Below, piece by piece: positions 39,081 through 47,575 of a stretch of DNA of 64,000 nucleotides (the stretch's first letter is position 1; each line of letters starts with the position of its first letter). The notes under the pieces are model-generated. The model was not told the DNA's origin. It ran no database searches and saw only the letters and a program-made list of their open reading frames with translations. The position numbers and the translations under genes are program-made. This DNA comes from Pseudomonas putida (GTDB lineage Bacteria > Pseudomonadota > Gammaproteobacteria > Pseudomonadales > Pseudomonadaceae). Location of the stretch: NCBI RefSeq assembly GCF_002025705.1, contig NZ_CP018846.1, positions 310,001-374,000 on the forward strand, read 5' to 3'.

Positions 39081-39105
39081 GGGAGGCCAATGGCCTCCCT
39101 TTTTT
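39081..39105 (+). terminator. Intrinsic terminator without an obvious upstream gene
   Basis: GGGAGGCC and GGCCTCCC form an 8-bp stem around AAT, followed by TTTTTT. The T tract is on the plus strand. No plus-strand coding gene precedes it since rluE about 1 kb upstream, beyond two minus-strand genes. Confidence 0.85.
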
Positions 39106-39184
39106 CATGGCCGCGATTTCATCTGCCCGTGGTGCCGGCGCGGTAGACTGGCAGCATGCCGTTTTCTTTACCGTGAGGAACAAC

Positions 39185-40015
39185 ATGAAGTCGCGCATCT
39201 GGCAGTTGGCAGGTGTTGGTTTGTTGGGTTTGAGCATCAGCTTCGGGGCCATGGCCGAAGGGCCGGGCGAGGGGCATGGCGAGGGGCGTGGCAACGAGGG
39301 TGGCCCGGGCCGCCCACTCAACTCGCGTGACGAAGTGCAACAGACCCAGCCCGCGCGGCAGGGCTACTACCAGGATATCCCCCGGCACAACGGCGACAAT
39401 CGCCACTGGCAAGCCGGCGGCCCGGGGCAACGGCCCGGCGGCGACTGGCAGGGGCGCCCGGACGGCCACGGTAATGGCTGGGGCCCCGGGCCGCAGTATC
39501 GCCCTGGGCACACCATCGATCACTTCCCGGACCGCTACTGGAAAGTGCCGTATCGCGGCAATGACTACTTCTACTCCGGTGGTTACTGGTATCGCCCGCA
39601 CGGTGGCAGCTACGTGGTGGTGACCCCGCCCTACGGCGTGCGGGTCAACTACTTGCCGTCCTATGCACGGGAAGTCTGGCTGGGTGGCGCTCTGTTCTTT
39701 CTGGTGGCTGACACCTATTACCAGTACCTGGCTGACAGCCAGGAGTACGTCGTGGTCAACCCGCCCGCCATGGCACCGGCACCGTTGCCAGCGGCAGCCC
39801 CGGCCGGCAACAGCTACGACGTGATTGCCTACCCGATGTACGGCCAAGGGCAGGAGCAGCAGGATCAGGACCGCTATCAGTGTCACCGCTGGGCTGTGAG
39901 CCAGTCAGGCTTCGACCCGGCAACGGCGCCTTATGCGCCGCCCATCGAAGTGGCGAGCAACTACCGACGGGCGCTGAGCGCCTGCTTCAGCGGCAGGGGC
40001 TACAGCGTCAACTGA
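39185..40015 (+). CDS. DUF6515-like secreted protein, Gly/Pro-rich
   Basis: The 276-residue protein has a signal peptide ending GAMA before EGPGEGHGEG. Residues 25-120 are low-complexity, rich in Gly, Pro, Gln and His. The folded part (about 120-200) has FYSGGYWYRPHGGSYVVVTPPYGVRV, typical of the DUF6515 group, and a hydrophobic stretch near residue 165. The C-terminal part has DRYQCHRWAVSQSGFDP, a small conserved cysteine motif seen in related proteins. GAGGAACAAC before ATG 39185 decides the start. Function is unknown. Confidence 0.75.
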   Translation: MKSRIWQLAGVGLLGLSISFGAMAEGPGEGHGEGRGNEGGPGRPLNSRDEVQQTQPARQGYYQDIPRHNGDNRHWQAGGPGQRPGGDWQGRPDGHGNGWGPGPQYRPGHTIDHFPDRYWKVPYRGNDYFYSGGYWYRPHGGSYVVVTPPYGVRVNYLPSYAREVWLGGALFFLVADTYYQYLADSQEYVVVNPPAMAPAPLPAAAPAGNSYDVIAYPMYGQGQEQQDQDRYQCHRWAVSQSGFDPATAPYAPPIEVASNYRRALSACFSGRGYSVN

Positions 40016-40016
40016 G

Positions 40017-40886
40017 TCACACCGGATCGGCATGCACCATCACATCCGCCCTTGGATAACGCTGGCGGATGACCTCCGAGGCCCGCACGCACAGGTCGTG
40101 GGCTTCATTCAATGGCAACTGCCCGGGCAACTCAAGGTGCAGTTGCACGAACCACTGGTTGCCCGACACCCGCGTACGCAGGTCATGCACGCCTTTGACG
40201 CCCGGAATACCCAGGACCAGCTCGACCATCCCTTCGCCAATGTCGCCGGGCAATTCCTTATCCATGAGGATAGCCGTGCTTTCGCGTGCGATCTGCAGTG
40301 CACTCCAGAGGATGTAGAACGCGATGCCCAGACCGAACAGCGCATCCAGTTGCGGCCAGCCGAAGCGTGCCAGCAGTAGCGCGAGCAGGATGCTGCCGTT
40401 GAGCAGCAGGTCGGAGCGGTAATGCAGTGAATCGGCGCGCACTGCGGTCGAGCCAGTCAGGCGAATGACCTTGCGTTGCAGTGCCAGCAAGGCGATGGTC
40501 AGCGCCAGCGACAGCAGCATCACGCCGATGCCGATGGCGGTGTCACCCAGCGGCTCCGGGGCTTGCAGGCGCTCGACAGCCTGTACCCCGATCAGCACCG
40601 CGCTCACCCCGATGAACAATGCCTGGGCCATGCCGGCCAGGGCCTCGGCCTTGCCGTGGCCGAAGCGATGGTCGTCATCGGCCGGGCGCAGGGCGTAATG
40701 CACGGCCAGCAGGTTGAGGAACGAGGCGACTGCGTCCAGTGCCGAGTCGGTCAACCCGGCCAGCAGGCTGACCGAACCGCTCAGCCACCAGGCCACCGCC
40801 TTGCTCACGACCAGGATGCTGGCCACTGCCAGTGAGGCGCGGGTGGCCAGGCGCAGTAAACGCTGGTGTTCTGCCGGGGTAATCAT
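40017..40886 (-). CDS. Cation diffusion facilitator (FieF/YiiP-like)
   Basis: The 289-residue protein has six membrane segments and a C-terminal cytoplasmic metal-binding domain. The transport-site motifs are TDSALDAVAS in the second segment and ADSLHYRSDLLLN in the fifth (D-x3-D and H-x3-D type), plus HRFGHGKAEALAG. It exports Fe(II)/Zn(II) using the proton gradient. It starts 25 bases from the neighbouring lipoprotein gene on the same strand, so the two may share a transcript. Confidence 0.9.
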   Translation of the reverse strand: MITPAEHQRLLRLATRASLAVASILVVSKAVAWWLSGSVSLLAGLTDSALDAVASFLNLLAVHYALRPADDDHRFGHGKAEALAGMAQALFIGVSAVLIGVQAVERLQAPEPLGDTAIGIGVMLLSLALTIALLALQRKVIRLTGSTAVRADSLHYRSDLLLNGSILLALLLARFGWPQLDALFGLGIAFYILWSALQIARESTAILMDKELPGDIGEGMVELVLGIPGVKGVHDLRTRVSGNQWFVQLHLELPGQLPLNEAHDLCVRASEVIRQRYPRADVMVHADPV

Positions 40887-40911
40887 GCCCAGGGTGAAGT
40901 CCTCGTGGGTA

Positions 40912-41331
40912 TCAGGCCGCAGGTACCAGGCCCAAGGCCGCCAGCTGCTCGACGCTGCCGCGGTGCTGGATCAGCCGTGGGTCATCCAGCGGCAGGCGCT
41001 GGCCCAGTTCGCTTTCGAGAATGGCTTGCAGCTTGAGGTTGTCGACCTTGCCATCCGGGCTGACGGCATCACGCAATTTTGCCGGGTCGACCTGAGCGGT
41101 GTGCCCGCCCCGGTAGTAGATGGCGCCGGTGGCGAAGTCGATGCCGAAGGCGATCAGGCCTGGGATCACGTAGAACAGGATGCCGATGGCGTCCATGGCG
41201 GCGACCACGGGGTCGATCTTGCCGCCGATCTGGCCACGGCGCTCGGGATAGAAAATGGTGCCGCAGGCCGTCAGCTGGGTCAGCAGGGTGACGATCAGGG
41301 CGCCACCAATGACGCGGGATGGGATGCGCAT
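40912..41331 (-). CDS. Predicted lipoprotein of unknown function
   Basis: The 139-residue protein has a signal sequence with lipobox LTAC at Cys23, then GTIFYPERRGQIGGKIDP, a hydrophobic segment (IGILFYVIPGLIAFGIDF) and a hydrophilic tail. The layout recalls YceK/YidQ-type lipoproteins but the sequence motif differs. GGAGA before the ATG at 41331 is a good ribosome site; longer frames lack one. Some database entries misname similar proteins as polyribonucleotide nucleotidyltransferase; nothing here supports that. Confidence 0.72.
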   Translation of the reverse strand: MRIPSRVIGGALIVTLLTQLTACGTIFYPERRGQIGGKIDPVVAAMDAIGILFYVIPGLIAFGIDFATGAIYYRGGHTAQVDPAKLRDAVSPDGKVDNLKLQAILESELGQRLPLDDPRLIQHRGSVEQLAALGLVPAA

Positions 41332-41447
41332 GTAAATCTCCGAAAAGGTGTTCAGCAGGGCAAGCGAAGCGCCAGCACCTGAAGCTAAGACCATGATAGA
41401 GCAGGCTGGGTTCGCCGTTATACTCGCCAGACTGTTCGAGGACCACC

Positions 41448-43976
41448 ATGATTTCTTTACCGATCGATGCTGTCTTGCCCGCCCTGCGCCAAACCCTTGG
41501 AAACCGCGACGAAGCCGTGCTCGAAGCACCCCCCGGTGCGGGCAAGACCACCCGCGTGCCGCTGGCGCTGCTCAACGAGCCGTGGCTGGCCGGGCAGACC
41601 ATCCTCATGCTCGAACCGCGCCGCCTGGCTGCGCGGGCCGCGGCCGAGCGCCTGGCCAGCGAGCTGGGCGAAAAGGTTGGTGAAACCGTGGGCTATCGCA
41701 TCCGCCTGGACAGCAAGGTCGGGCCGAACACGCGCATCGAGGTGGTCACCGAAGGCATCCTCACCCGCCGGTTGCAGTCCGACCCGGCACTTGAAGGTGT
41801 GGGCCTGCTGATCTTCGACGAATTTCATGAGCGCAGCCTGGATGCCGACCTGGCCCTGGCGCTGAGCCTCAATGGCCGCGAGCTGTTACGTGACGACCCA
41901 CCGCTGAAAATCCTGCTGATGTCCGCGACCTTGGAAGGCGAGCGCCTGTCGCGTTTGCTCGACGACGCGCCAGTGGTCAGCAGTGAAGGGCGCATGCACC
42001 CGGTGGATATCCGCTGGGGCCGGCCGTTCCAGCCGGGCGAGTTCATCGAGCCACGGGTTGTGGATAACGTGCTGCTGGCATTGGCCGAACAGCCTGGCAG
42101 CGTGCTGGTGTTTCTGCCTGGCCAGGCCGAGATCCGCCGTGTGCACCAAAGCCTGCAGGATGCCTTGGGTGAACGGCCAGATGTTCTGCTCTGCCCGCTG
42201 CACGGCGAACTCGACCTCAATGCCCAGCGTGCGGCCATCGACCCGCCAGCCAAGGGCCTGCGCAAGGTGGTGCTGGCCACCAACATCGCCGAGACCAGCC
42301 TGACCATCGATGGTGTGCGCGTTGTCATCGATGCCGGCCTGGCGCGGGTGCCGCGTTTCGACCCGGGTAGTGGCATGACCCGCCTGGATACCCAGCGTAT
42401 CTCCCGCGCTAGCGCCACCCAACGCGCCGGCCGCGCGGGGCGGCTGGAGCCGGGGGTGTGTTACCGCCTGTGGTCCGAGGCCCAGCATGACCAGCTGGCT
42501 GCCCACGGCAGCGCCGAGATTCTTCAGGCCGACCTTGCCGGCCTGGCTCTGCAACTGGCCCGCTGGGGCGTCAGGCCTGATCAGTTGCGCTGGCTAGACC
42601 AGCCGCCTGCGGCGGCCTACTCCCAGGCCCAGGACCTGCTGGCACGCCTTGGCGCATTCAAGGCGGGCAGCCGTGACAACCTCAGCGACCATGGCCAGGC
42701 CATGGCCGAATTGCCGGCCCACCCACGCATCGCCCACCTGCTGCTTCGCGGCCAGGACCTCGGGCTGGCGAGCATGGCCTGCGATGTCGCGGCCCTGCTC
42801 GGCGAGCGCGATATCCAGCGTGGTGGCGGTGCCGACCTGCACAGCCGGCTGGCGCTGGTCAGTGGCGAGAGCAAGGCCAGCCGCGCAGGCCAGGGCGGCG
42901 TGCAACGCGCCCGGCAGCTCGCCCGCCAGTACCGTGGCTTGCTGCGTGGCAAGCCCGGAGCAGCGGTTGCCGACCCCGATCACCCTCGCTGGCTCGGCGC
43001 CCTGCTGGCGCTGGCCTATCCCGATCGAGTCGCCCAGCAGCGGCGTGAGGGCAGTGCGGAATATCGCTTGGCCAACGGCCGCGCCGCCTTGTTTGCTGAA
43101 GTTGATGCGCTGATGAAATGCCCGTGGCTGGTGATCGCCGACCTTGGCAGCCGCCAGGGCCAGCGTGAGGAGCGAATCTATCTTGCGGCTGAGTTCGAGC
43201 CTGCGCTGCTCGACGATGTACTGGCGGAGCAGGTGGAGCGCGTCGACATCCTCGACTGGGACGAACGTGAACAGGTGCTGCGTGCCGAGCGCCAGATCAA
43301 GGTTGGCGAACTGGTGCTCAGCCGCGAGCCGCTGCCTGGCCTGGACGACGAAGCCCGCGCCCGGGCATTGATCGGCCTGGTGCGGCGCAAAGGCCTGAAC
43401 CTGCTGACCTGGACCCCGGAGCTGCGCCAATGGCAAGCGCGGGTAGCGCTGTTGCGTCAACTGGATTTGGACAAGGAGGGCCAAAGCGAATGGCCCGACC
43501 TGGCTGACGAAGCGCTGCTGGCAAGTCTGGAAGACTGGCTGCAACCCTACCTGGGCAAGGTCTCGCGCCTGAGCCACTTCGCCGCCCTGGACCTGTCATC
43601 GATCTTGCGCAACCTGCTGCCCTGGCCATTGCCACAGCGCCTGGACGAATGGGCGCCGGCACATCTGGCAGTGCCGTCCGGCTCGAACATCCGCCTGGAC
43701 TACAGTGAAATCCCGCCGATTCTCGCCGTGCGCCTGCAGGAGCTGTTCGGCCTGGCCGATACGCCGCGCATCGCCCAGGGCCGCCAGCAGGTCAAGCTGC
43801 ACCTGTTGTCGCCGGCACGGCGGCCAGTACAAGTGACCCAGGACCTGGCCAACTTCTGGCGCACGACTTATGCCGAAGTGAAGAAGGATTTGAAGGGGCG
43901 CTATCCCAAGCACTACTGGCCGGACGACCCCTTGGTGGCCGAGGCTACCGCGCGGGCCAAACCACGCGGTACTTAA
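41448..43976 (+). CDS. hrpB: ATP-dependent helicase HrpB
   Basis: The 842-residue DEAH-family helicase has Walker A PPGAGKTTRVP near residue 28, DEFHERS near residue 123, SAT in LLMSATLEG and motif VI in QRAGRAGRLEPG. The winged-helix and HrpB-specific C-terminal domains bring it to the usual length. It is an RNA helicase of poorly defined role. Divergent from the lipoprotein gene, with 116 bases between them. Confidence 0.95.
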   Translation: MISLPIDAVLPALRQTLGNRDEAVLEAPPGAGKTTRVPLALLNEPWLAGQTILMLEPRRLAARAAAERLASELGEKVGETVGYRIRLDSKVGPNTRIEVVTEGILTRRLQSDPALEGVGLLIFDEFHERSLDADLALALSLNGRELLRDDPPLKILLMSATLEGERLSRLLDDAPVVSSEGRMHPVDIRWGRPFQPGEFIEPRVVDNVLLALAEQPGSVLVFLPGQAEIRRVHQSLQDALGERPDVLLCPLHGELDLNAQRAAIDPPAKGLRKVVLATNIAETSLTIDGVRVVIDAGLARVPRFDPGSGMTRLDTQRISRASATQRAGRAGRLEPGVCYRLWSEAQHDQLAAHGSAEILQADLAGLALQLARWGVRPDQLRWLDQPPAAAYSQAQDLLARLGAFKAGSRDNLSDHGQAMAELPAHPRIAHLLLRGQDLGLASMACDVAALLGERDIQRGGGADLHSRLALVSGESKASRAGQGGVQRARQLARQYRGLLRGKPGAAVADPDHPRWLGALLALAYPDRVAQQRREGSAEYRLANGRAALFAEVDALMKCPWLVIADLGSRQGQREERIYLAAEFEPALLDDVLAEQVERVDILDWDEREQVLRAERQIKVGELVLSREPLPGLDDEARARALIGLVRRKGLNLLTWTPELRQWQARVALLRQLDLDKEGQSEWPDLADEALLASLEDWLQPYLGKVSRLSHFAALDLSSILRNLLPWPLPQRLDEWAPAHLAVPSGSNIRLDYSEIPPILAVRLQELFGLADTPRIAQGRQQVKLHLLSPARRPVQVTQDLANFWRTTYAEVKKDLKGRYPKHYWPDDPLVAEATARAKPRGT

Positions 43977-43988
43977 GCCAGAAAAGTT

Positions 43989-44522
43989 CTAAAGTGCTCT
44001 GGCAGGAACGCGTTGGAGCAAGAAGCGGATCTCAGAACCTTTCTGGGTGTTCATGTAGGAAAAGCGAGGAGTATCTGTTGGCGAATCATGGCGCGCCTTG
44101 ACTGTCTGGCCGAGATGATCGCGCAGCCGGCACAACAGTGAATCCTCCGACCACTTCAGCGGCTCCACCTTGATGAAGTCGCTGACTGTCGCGTATTTGT
44201 AGAGGCCAAGATACCCGTTGCGGCTAATGCCTACTTGCTTGTCGTGATCGGGTCCGCTTCCAGAAATCATGAAGTGCAGCCGATCATCAGTTCTTGAATG
44301 CAGCAAGAATCGAAATACATAAGCCTGCTGTTCTTTGCCGGCAATGATCCAGTCGCTTTGCCCATCGATGATTTTACCTTGGCTGTCTTCGAAGTAACTT
44401 CGATAAACAGACCGGCGCTGTTCGACGGGAGCTGACTCGCTTGAAGTTTCCACGGTGTGCAAGGTGCCGAGGAAAACCTCAAGGCTATCAATCCAGTTGG
44501 CAGGCATGGGTGTGGCGGGCAT
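43989..44522 (-). CDS. Uncharacterised protein, paralogue of the one at 48544
   Basis: I do not recognise a named family. The 177-residue soluble protein has no signal peptide or membrane segment. GGAGGAG lies six bases before the ATG at 44522. From residue 67 it aligns without large gaps with the product of 48544-49086: VFRFLLHSRTDDRL matches VFKLIYHSQTPNRL, GYLGLY matches GYVGMY, and FIKVEPLKW matches FFKIEPLAW. Both share L-CR-R-HLG--VK. Short beta-rich repeats of this kind suggest a beta-trefoil or fascin-like fold, which is inference. Its base composition is more AT-rich than that of its neighbours, hinting at transfer. Confidence 0.75.
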   Translation of the reverse strand: MPATPMPANWIDSLEVFLGTLHTVETSSESAPVEQRRSVYRSYFEDSQGKIIDGQSDWIIAGKEQQAYVFRFLLHSRTDDRLHFMISGSGPDHDKQVGISRNGYLGLYKYATVSDFIKVEPLKWSEDSLLCRLRDHLGQTVKARHDSPTDTPRFSYMNTQKGSEIRFLLQRVPARAL

Positions 44523-44540
44523 GGCGTTCTCCTCCGATGT

Positions 44541-44569
44541 GAAATAACGAAGGCCCACGCTAGTGGGCC
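44541..44569 (-). terminator. Possible terminator of the YciC-like gene
   Basis: GGCCCAC and GTGGGCC (44552-44569) form a perfect 7-bp stem with a four-base loop. On the minus strand it is followed by TTCGTTATTTC, a moderately U-rich tail. It lies between the YciC-like gene and the uncharacterised gene, so the latter may rely on its own promoter. Confidence 0.5.
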
Positions 44570-44613
44570 CACGGGAGAACTGACAGCTCGTAACCTTTCC
44601 CCGAATAGACTGA

Positions 44614-45270
44614 TCAGCTGTCAGCCTGGCCTTCCAGCAACATGAACAGGCGGTACAGCACGACGGTGCTGAACAACTGAAGGAAACCGCTCAGACTATC
44701 CATCGCCAGCTCTACCCCGGGCGCAGGCTCCGGGAAGGCCATCAGCAACAGCCCGTCGATCAGCCAGATCGGGGCCAGCACACCCAGCACGCAGATCATG
44801 ATGCGCATGAAGTGCCCGGTGGTCATGCGCGCACTTTCGCGCATCGACTGCACCACCGGCAGGCCGCGCAGCACCAGCAGGTATTCGGCGAACACCAGGT
44901 TGATCATGATCCACACGCCCGGGAACACCAGCAGGGCCAGGCCGGCCATGATCAGCAGCGAGCTGATCGTGATCAGCAGGGCCAGTTGCGGCCACAGCTG
45001 CAAGGCGCGGGCGATCAGGTCGCGTTTGCGGATGTCCTGGCCGTTGCTGCGGGTGTCCAGGTAAAGGATCAGCGCCGCGCTGTACAGCGGGTAGAACAAC
45101 AGGCTGACTAGCATGCCGTAGGCCGGCGAGGCCTGGTCGCCCAGTTGGCGGTACAGCAGCTGGGTGATGAGGGCTTCGAGCACCACCAGTGGCAGGCACA
45201 GCGGGATGATGCTGGCCAGGTGGCGGCGGAAGAAGTACAGGGAGTCGCGCAGAACGCTCAGCGGATTCAT
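44614..45270 (-). CDS. YciC-family inner-membrane protein
   Basis: The 218-residue protein is nearly all hydrophobic with about five to six membrane segments and begins NPLSVLRDSLYFFRRHL, the usual YciC/UPF0259 start. The motif RESARMTTGHFMRIM lies between segments. No function is established for the family. Confidence 0.8.
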   Translation of the reverse strand: MNPLSVLRDSLYFFRRHLASIIPLCLPLVVLEALITQLLYRQLGDQASPAYGMLVSLLFYPLYSAALILYLDTRSNGQDIRKRDLIARALQLWPQLALLITISSLLIMAGLALLVFPGVWIMINLVFAEYLLVLRGLPVVQSMRESARMTTGHFMRIMICVLGVLAPIWLIDGLLLMAFPEPAPGVELAMDSLSGFLQLFSTVVLYRLFMLLEGQADS

Positions 45271-45425
45271 CAGTCAACATCGCAAGACAGTAAAAACAGG
45301 GGCATAACTTTAGCCCAGAGCTGTCACTTGCTGAAAAAAGTTTCACCCGTGCAGTGATTGAATCCTTCGCCCGAGCGCCCCATCTTTGCCATGTCCGATG
45401 TCCTGCTAGCCCATGAGGTAGCCCA

Positions 45426-46199
45426 ATGAACACTGATGAACAAACCCTGATCGACGGCCTGTTCGGCCGCATCAAGCAAGCCGAAGACCCAAGCCAGCCA
45501 CGTGACGCGCAGGCGCAGGCACGGATCGAGGAGCACGTCCGCCAGCAGCCGGCGGCGCCTTACTACATGACCCAGGCGATTCTGGTTCAGGAAGCCGCTA
45601 TCAAGCGCCTGGACGAACAGAACAAGCAGCTGGAGGCCGAGCTCAAGCAAGCGCGGGCCCAGCTTGAGGCGACACGTGCCAGCAGTGGCAATGGGGGTGG
45701 TGGGTTCCTCTCCAGCATCTTCGGTGCCGGTGCGCGCAATCCGGAGCCGGTTCAGCCGCAGCGCGCCAGCGCGCCGGTAACGTCGGGTGGTGGCTGGCGT
45801 GAGCCGAGCGCGCCGGGCTTCTCCCAGCCGCAGCCGCAGCCGCAAATGCAGGCACAAGCACAACCGCAACAACCCGGCTTTGGCGCCGCACCAGCGCGTA
45901 GCGGTGCCAGCAGCTTCCTGGGTGGTGCGATGCAGACCGCTGCGGGGGTTGCCGGTGGCGTGTTGCTGGCGCAAGGCATCAGCAGCCTGTTCAATCACCA
46001 CTCGCAGCCTGAGGAAGTGGTCGAGGTGATCAAGGAAGAGCCAGCTCCGGCCAGTGACAGCGGCGGCTGGAATGACCAGGGCGGGCAGCAGCAGGTTGCC
46101 GACAACGGCGGTTGGGGCAACGACCAGGGCGGCTGGACCGATACCGACTACGGCAGTGATGATGGTGGCTTCTTCTCGGATGACGATACGTTCGTCTGA
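45426..46199 (+). CDS. DUF2076 domain-containing protein
   Basis: The 257-residue protein begins MNTDEQTLIDGLFGRIKQAE, the DUF2076 signature, followed by a coiled coil (EQNKQLEAELKQARAQLEA, residues about 62-85). A Pro/Gln-rich linker precedes a hydrophobic Ala/Gly stretch (about 165-185) and an acidic, Gly/Asp/Trp-rich tail (GGWNDQGG, DDGGFFSDDDTFV). The arrangement suggests a periplasmic or membrane-associated scaffold; function is unknown. Confidence 0.85.
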   Translation: MNTDEQTLIDGLFGRIKQAEDPSQPRDAQAQARIEEHVRQQPAAPYYMTQAILVQEAAIKRLDEQNKQLEAELKQARAQLEATRASSGNGGGGFLSSIFGAGARNPEPVQPQRASAPVTSGGGWREPSAPGFSQPQPQPQMQAQAQPQQPGFGAAPARSGASSFLGGAMQTAAGVAGGVLLAQGISSLFNHHSQPEEVVEVIKEEPAPASDSGGWNDQGGQQQVADNGGWGNDQGGWTDTDYGSDDGGFFSDDDTFV

Positions 46200-46226
46200 C
46201 CGGTCTGGCATACTGGCTGCATTTTA

Positions 46227-46350
46227 GGGGGGCGCTTTGCGCCCCTTTCGCGACGCAAGGCCGCTCCTACAAAGATTGCACAGTGTCTGAAGCTGGTGCA
46301 GGACCTGTGGGGGCGGCCTTTTGTCGCGAAAGGGCTGCACAGCAGCCCCT
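46227..46350. repeat. Inverted REP-type repeat
   Basis: A GGGGCGC-GCGCCCC palindrome followed by CTTTCGCGACGCAAGGCCGC is mirrored by GCGGCCTTTTGTCGCGAAAGGG and a GGGCTG-CAGCCC palindrome. It lies upstream of the NYN-domain gene and is read through from the DUF2076 gene. Confidence 0.8.
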
Positions 46351-46371
46351 GCAGACCGGAGAGGTTCCAAG

Positions 46372-46851
46372 GTGAAAAAGATCGCGCTGTTCGCCGATGT
46401 GCAGAACCTCTACTACACCGTGCGCCAGGCCCACGGCTGCCACTTCAACTACACCGCATTGTGGAAGGACGTCAGCCGCGAAGGCGAGATCGTAGAGGCC
46501 GTGGCCTACGCCATCGACCGTGGCGACAGCAAGCAGCAGCAGTTTCAGCAGATCCTGCGCAATCTGGGTTTTGACGTACGCCTCAAACCTTTCATCCAGC
46601 GCAGCGACGGTTCGGCGAAGGGTGACTGGGATGTGGGTATTACCCTCGATGTGATCGATGCCGCCAGCCGGGTCGATCAGGTAGTGCTGGCCTCCGGTGA
46701 TGGTGACTTCGACCTGCTGCTGGAGCGGGTCATCCAGCGCCACGGCACTGAGGCTGTGGTTTATGGCGTCCCCGGTCTGACGGCGTTGTCACTGATTCGT
46801 GCCGCCACCCGTTATGTGCCCATCGAAGGCGCGCTGTTGCTCAAGCACTGA
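46372..46851 (+). CDS. NYN-domain (LabA/DUF88) protein
   Basis: The 159-residue protein is a stand-alone NYN/PIN-like domain: KKIALFADVQNLYYTVRQ at the start, KGDWDVGITLDVIDAA and VVLASGDGDFDLLLERV contain the conserved aspartates (Asp9-type, DWD and GDGDF) of the predicted metal-dependent nuclease site. NYN proteins cleave RNA in several systems. The start is GTG at 46372 after GGAGAGG. The downstream exonuclease gene begins eight bases after its stop, so the two form a likely unit. Confidence 0.88.
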   Translation: MKKIALFADVQNLYYTVRQAHGCHFNYTALWKDVSREGEIVEAVAYAIDRGDSKQQQFQQILRNLGFDVRLKPFIQRSDGSAKGDWDVGITLDVIDAASRVDQVVLASGDGDFDLLLERVIQRHGTEAVVYGVPGLTALSLIRAATRYVPIEGALLLKH

Positions 46852-46859
46852 GGTTTTTT

Positions 46860-47465
46860 GTGGAACGTATCGCTGTAATCGACTTTGAAACCACCGGCAT
46901 TTCACCCGGCGCCGGCTGCCGCGCCACCGAGGTGGCAGTGGTGATGCTGGAACGCGGGCGTATTGTCGAGCGCTATCAGAGCCTGATGAACGCCGGCGTG
47001 CCGGTGCCAGCTTTCGTCGCCGGGCTGACCGGCATCACCACCGCCATGCTGCGCAGTGCGCCGCCGGTGGACAGGGTGATGAACGAAGTGGCCGAGTTCG
47101 TCGGTGATACCCCGCTGCTGGCACACAACGCATCCTTCGACCAGAAATTCTGGGATTACGAACTGGGCCGCATCGGCCGTAGCCGCCAGCAGTCCTTCGC
47201 CTGTTCCCTGCTGCTGTCACGGCGCCTGCTGCCGGCAGCGCCGAACCACAAGCTGGGTACCCTGACCCGCTGGGCCGGGCTGCCGGACACCGGTACTGCG
47301 CACCGGGCCATGGCCGATGCCGAAATGGCTGCCAACCTGCTGCAACACCTGGCCGGTGTGCTGCGCCAGAGCCATGGCGTCCAGCAACTTTCCCACGAAC
47401 TCTTGTGCCGCCTGCAGAAAACGCCTGCGGCGAAAGTTCGCGAAACCTTGGCCAAGTTCGCCTGA
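46860..47465 (+). CDS. DnaQ-like 3'-5' exonuclease
   Basis: The 201-residue protein has an exonuclease domain of the DEDD(h) class: Exo I VIDFETTG, Exo II LLAHNASFDQKFW and Exo III TAHRAMADAEMAANLL, giving the catalytic Asp/Glu/Asp/Asp and His. It resembles the epsilon/DnaQ family but is shorter than true DnaQ and has no clamp-binding extension that I can see. The start is GTG at 46860. It lies right behind the NYN nuclease gene. Confidence 0.88.
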   Translation: MERIAVIDFETTGISPGAGCRATEVAVVMLERGRIVERYQSLMNAGVPVPAFVAGLTGITTAMLRSAPPVDRVMNEVAEFVGDTPLLAHNASFDQKFWDYELGRIGRSRQQSFACSLLLSRRLLPAAPNHKLGTLTRWAGLPDTGTAHRAMADAEMAANLLQHLAGVLRQSHGVQQLSHELLCRLQKTPAAKVRETLAKFA

Positions 47466-47575
47466 GCAGCGCAGCAAAAGTGTGCCGCTCATTTGGAGCG
47501 GTTTTGTAACTTATCTTTACTTGAACACAGCCCTAAACTCGGTCACCCGAAAACGGATTTTTTGAGTTGCCTGCC

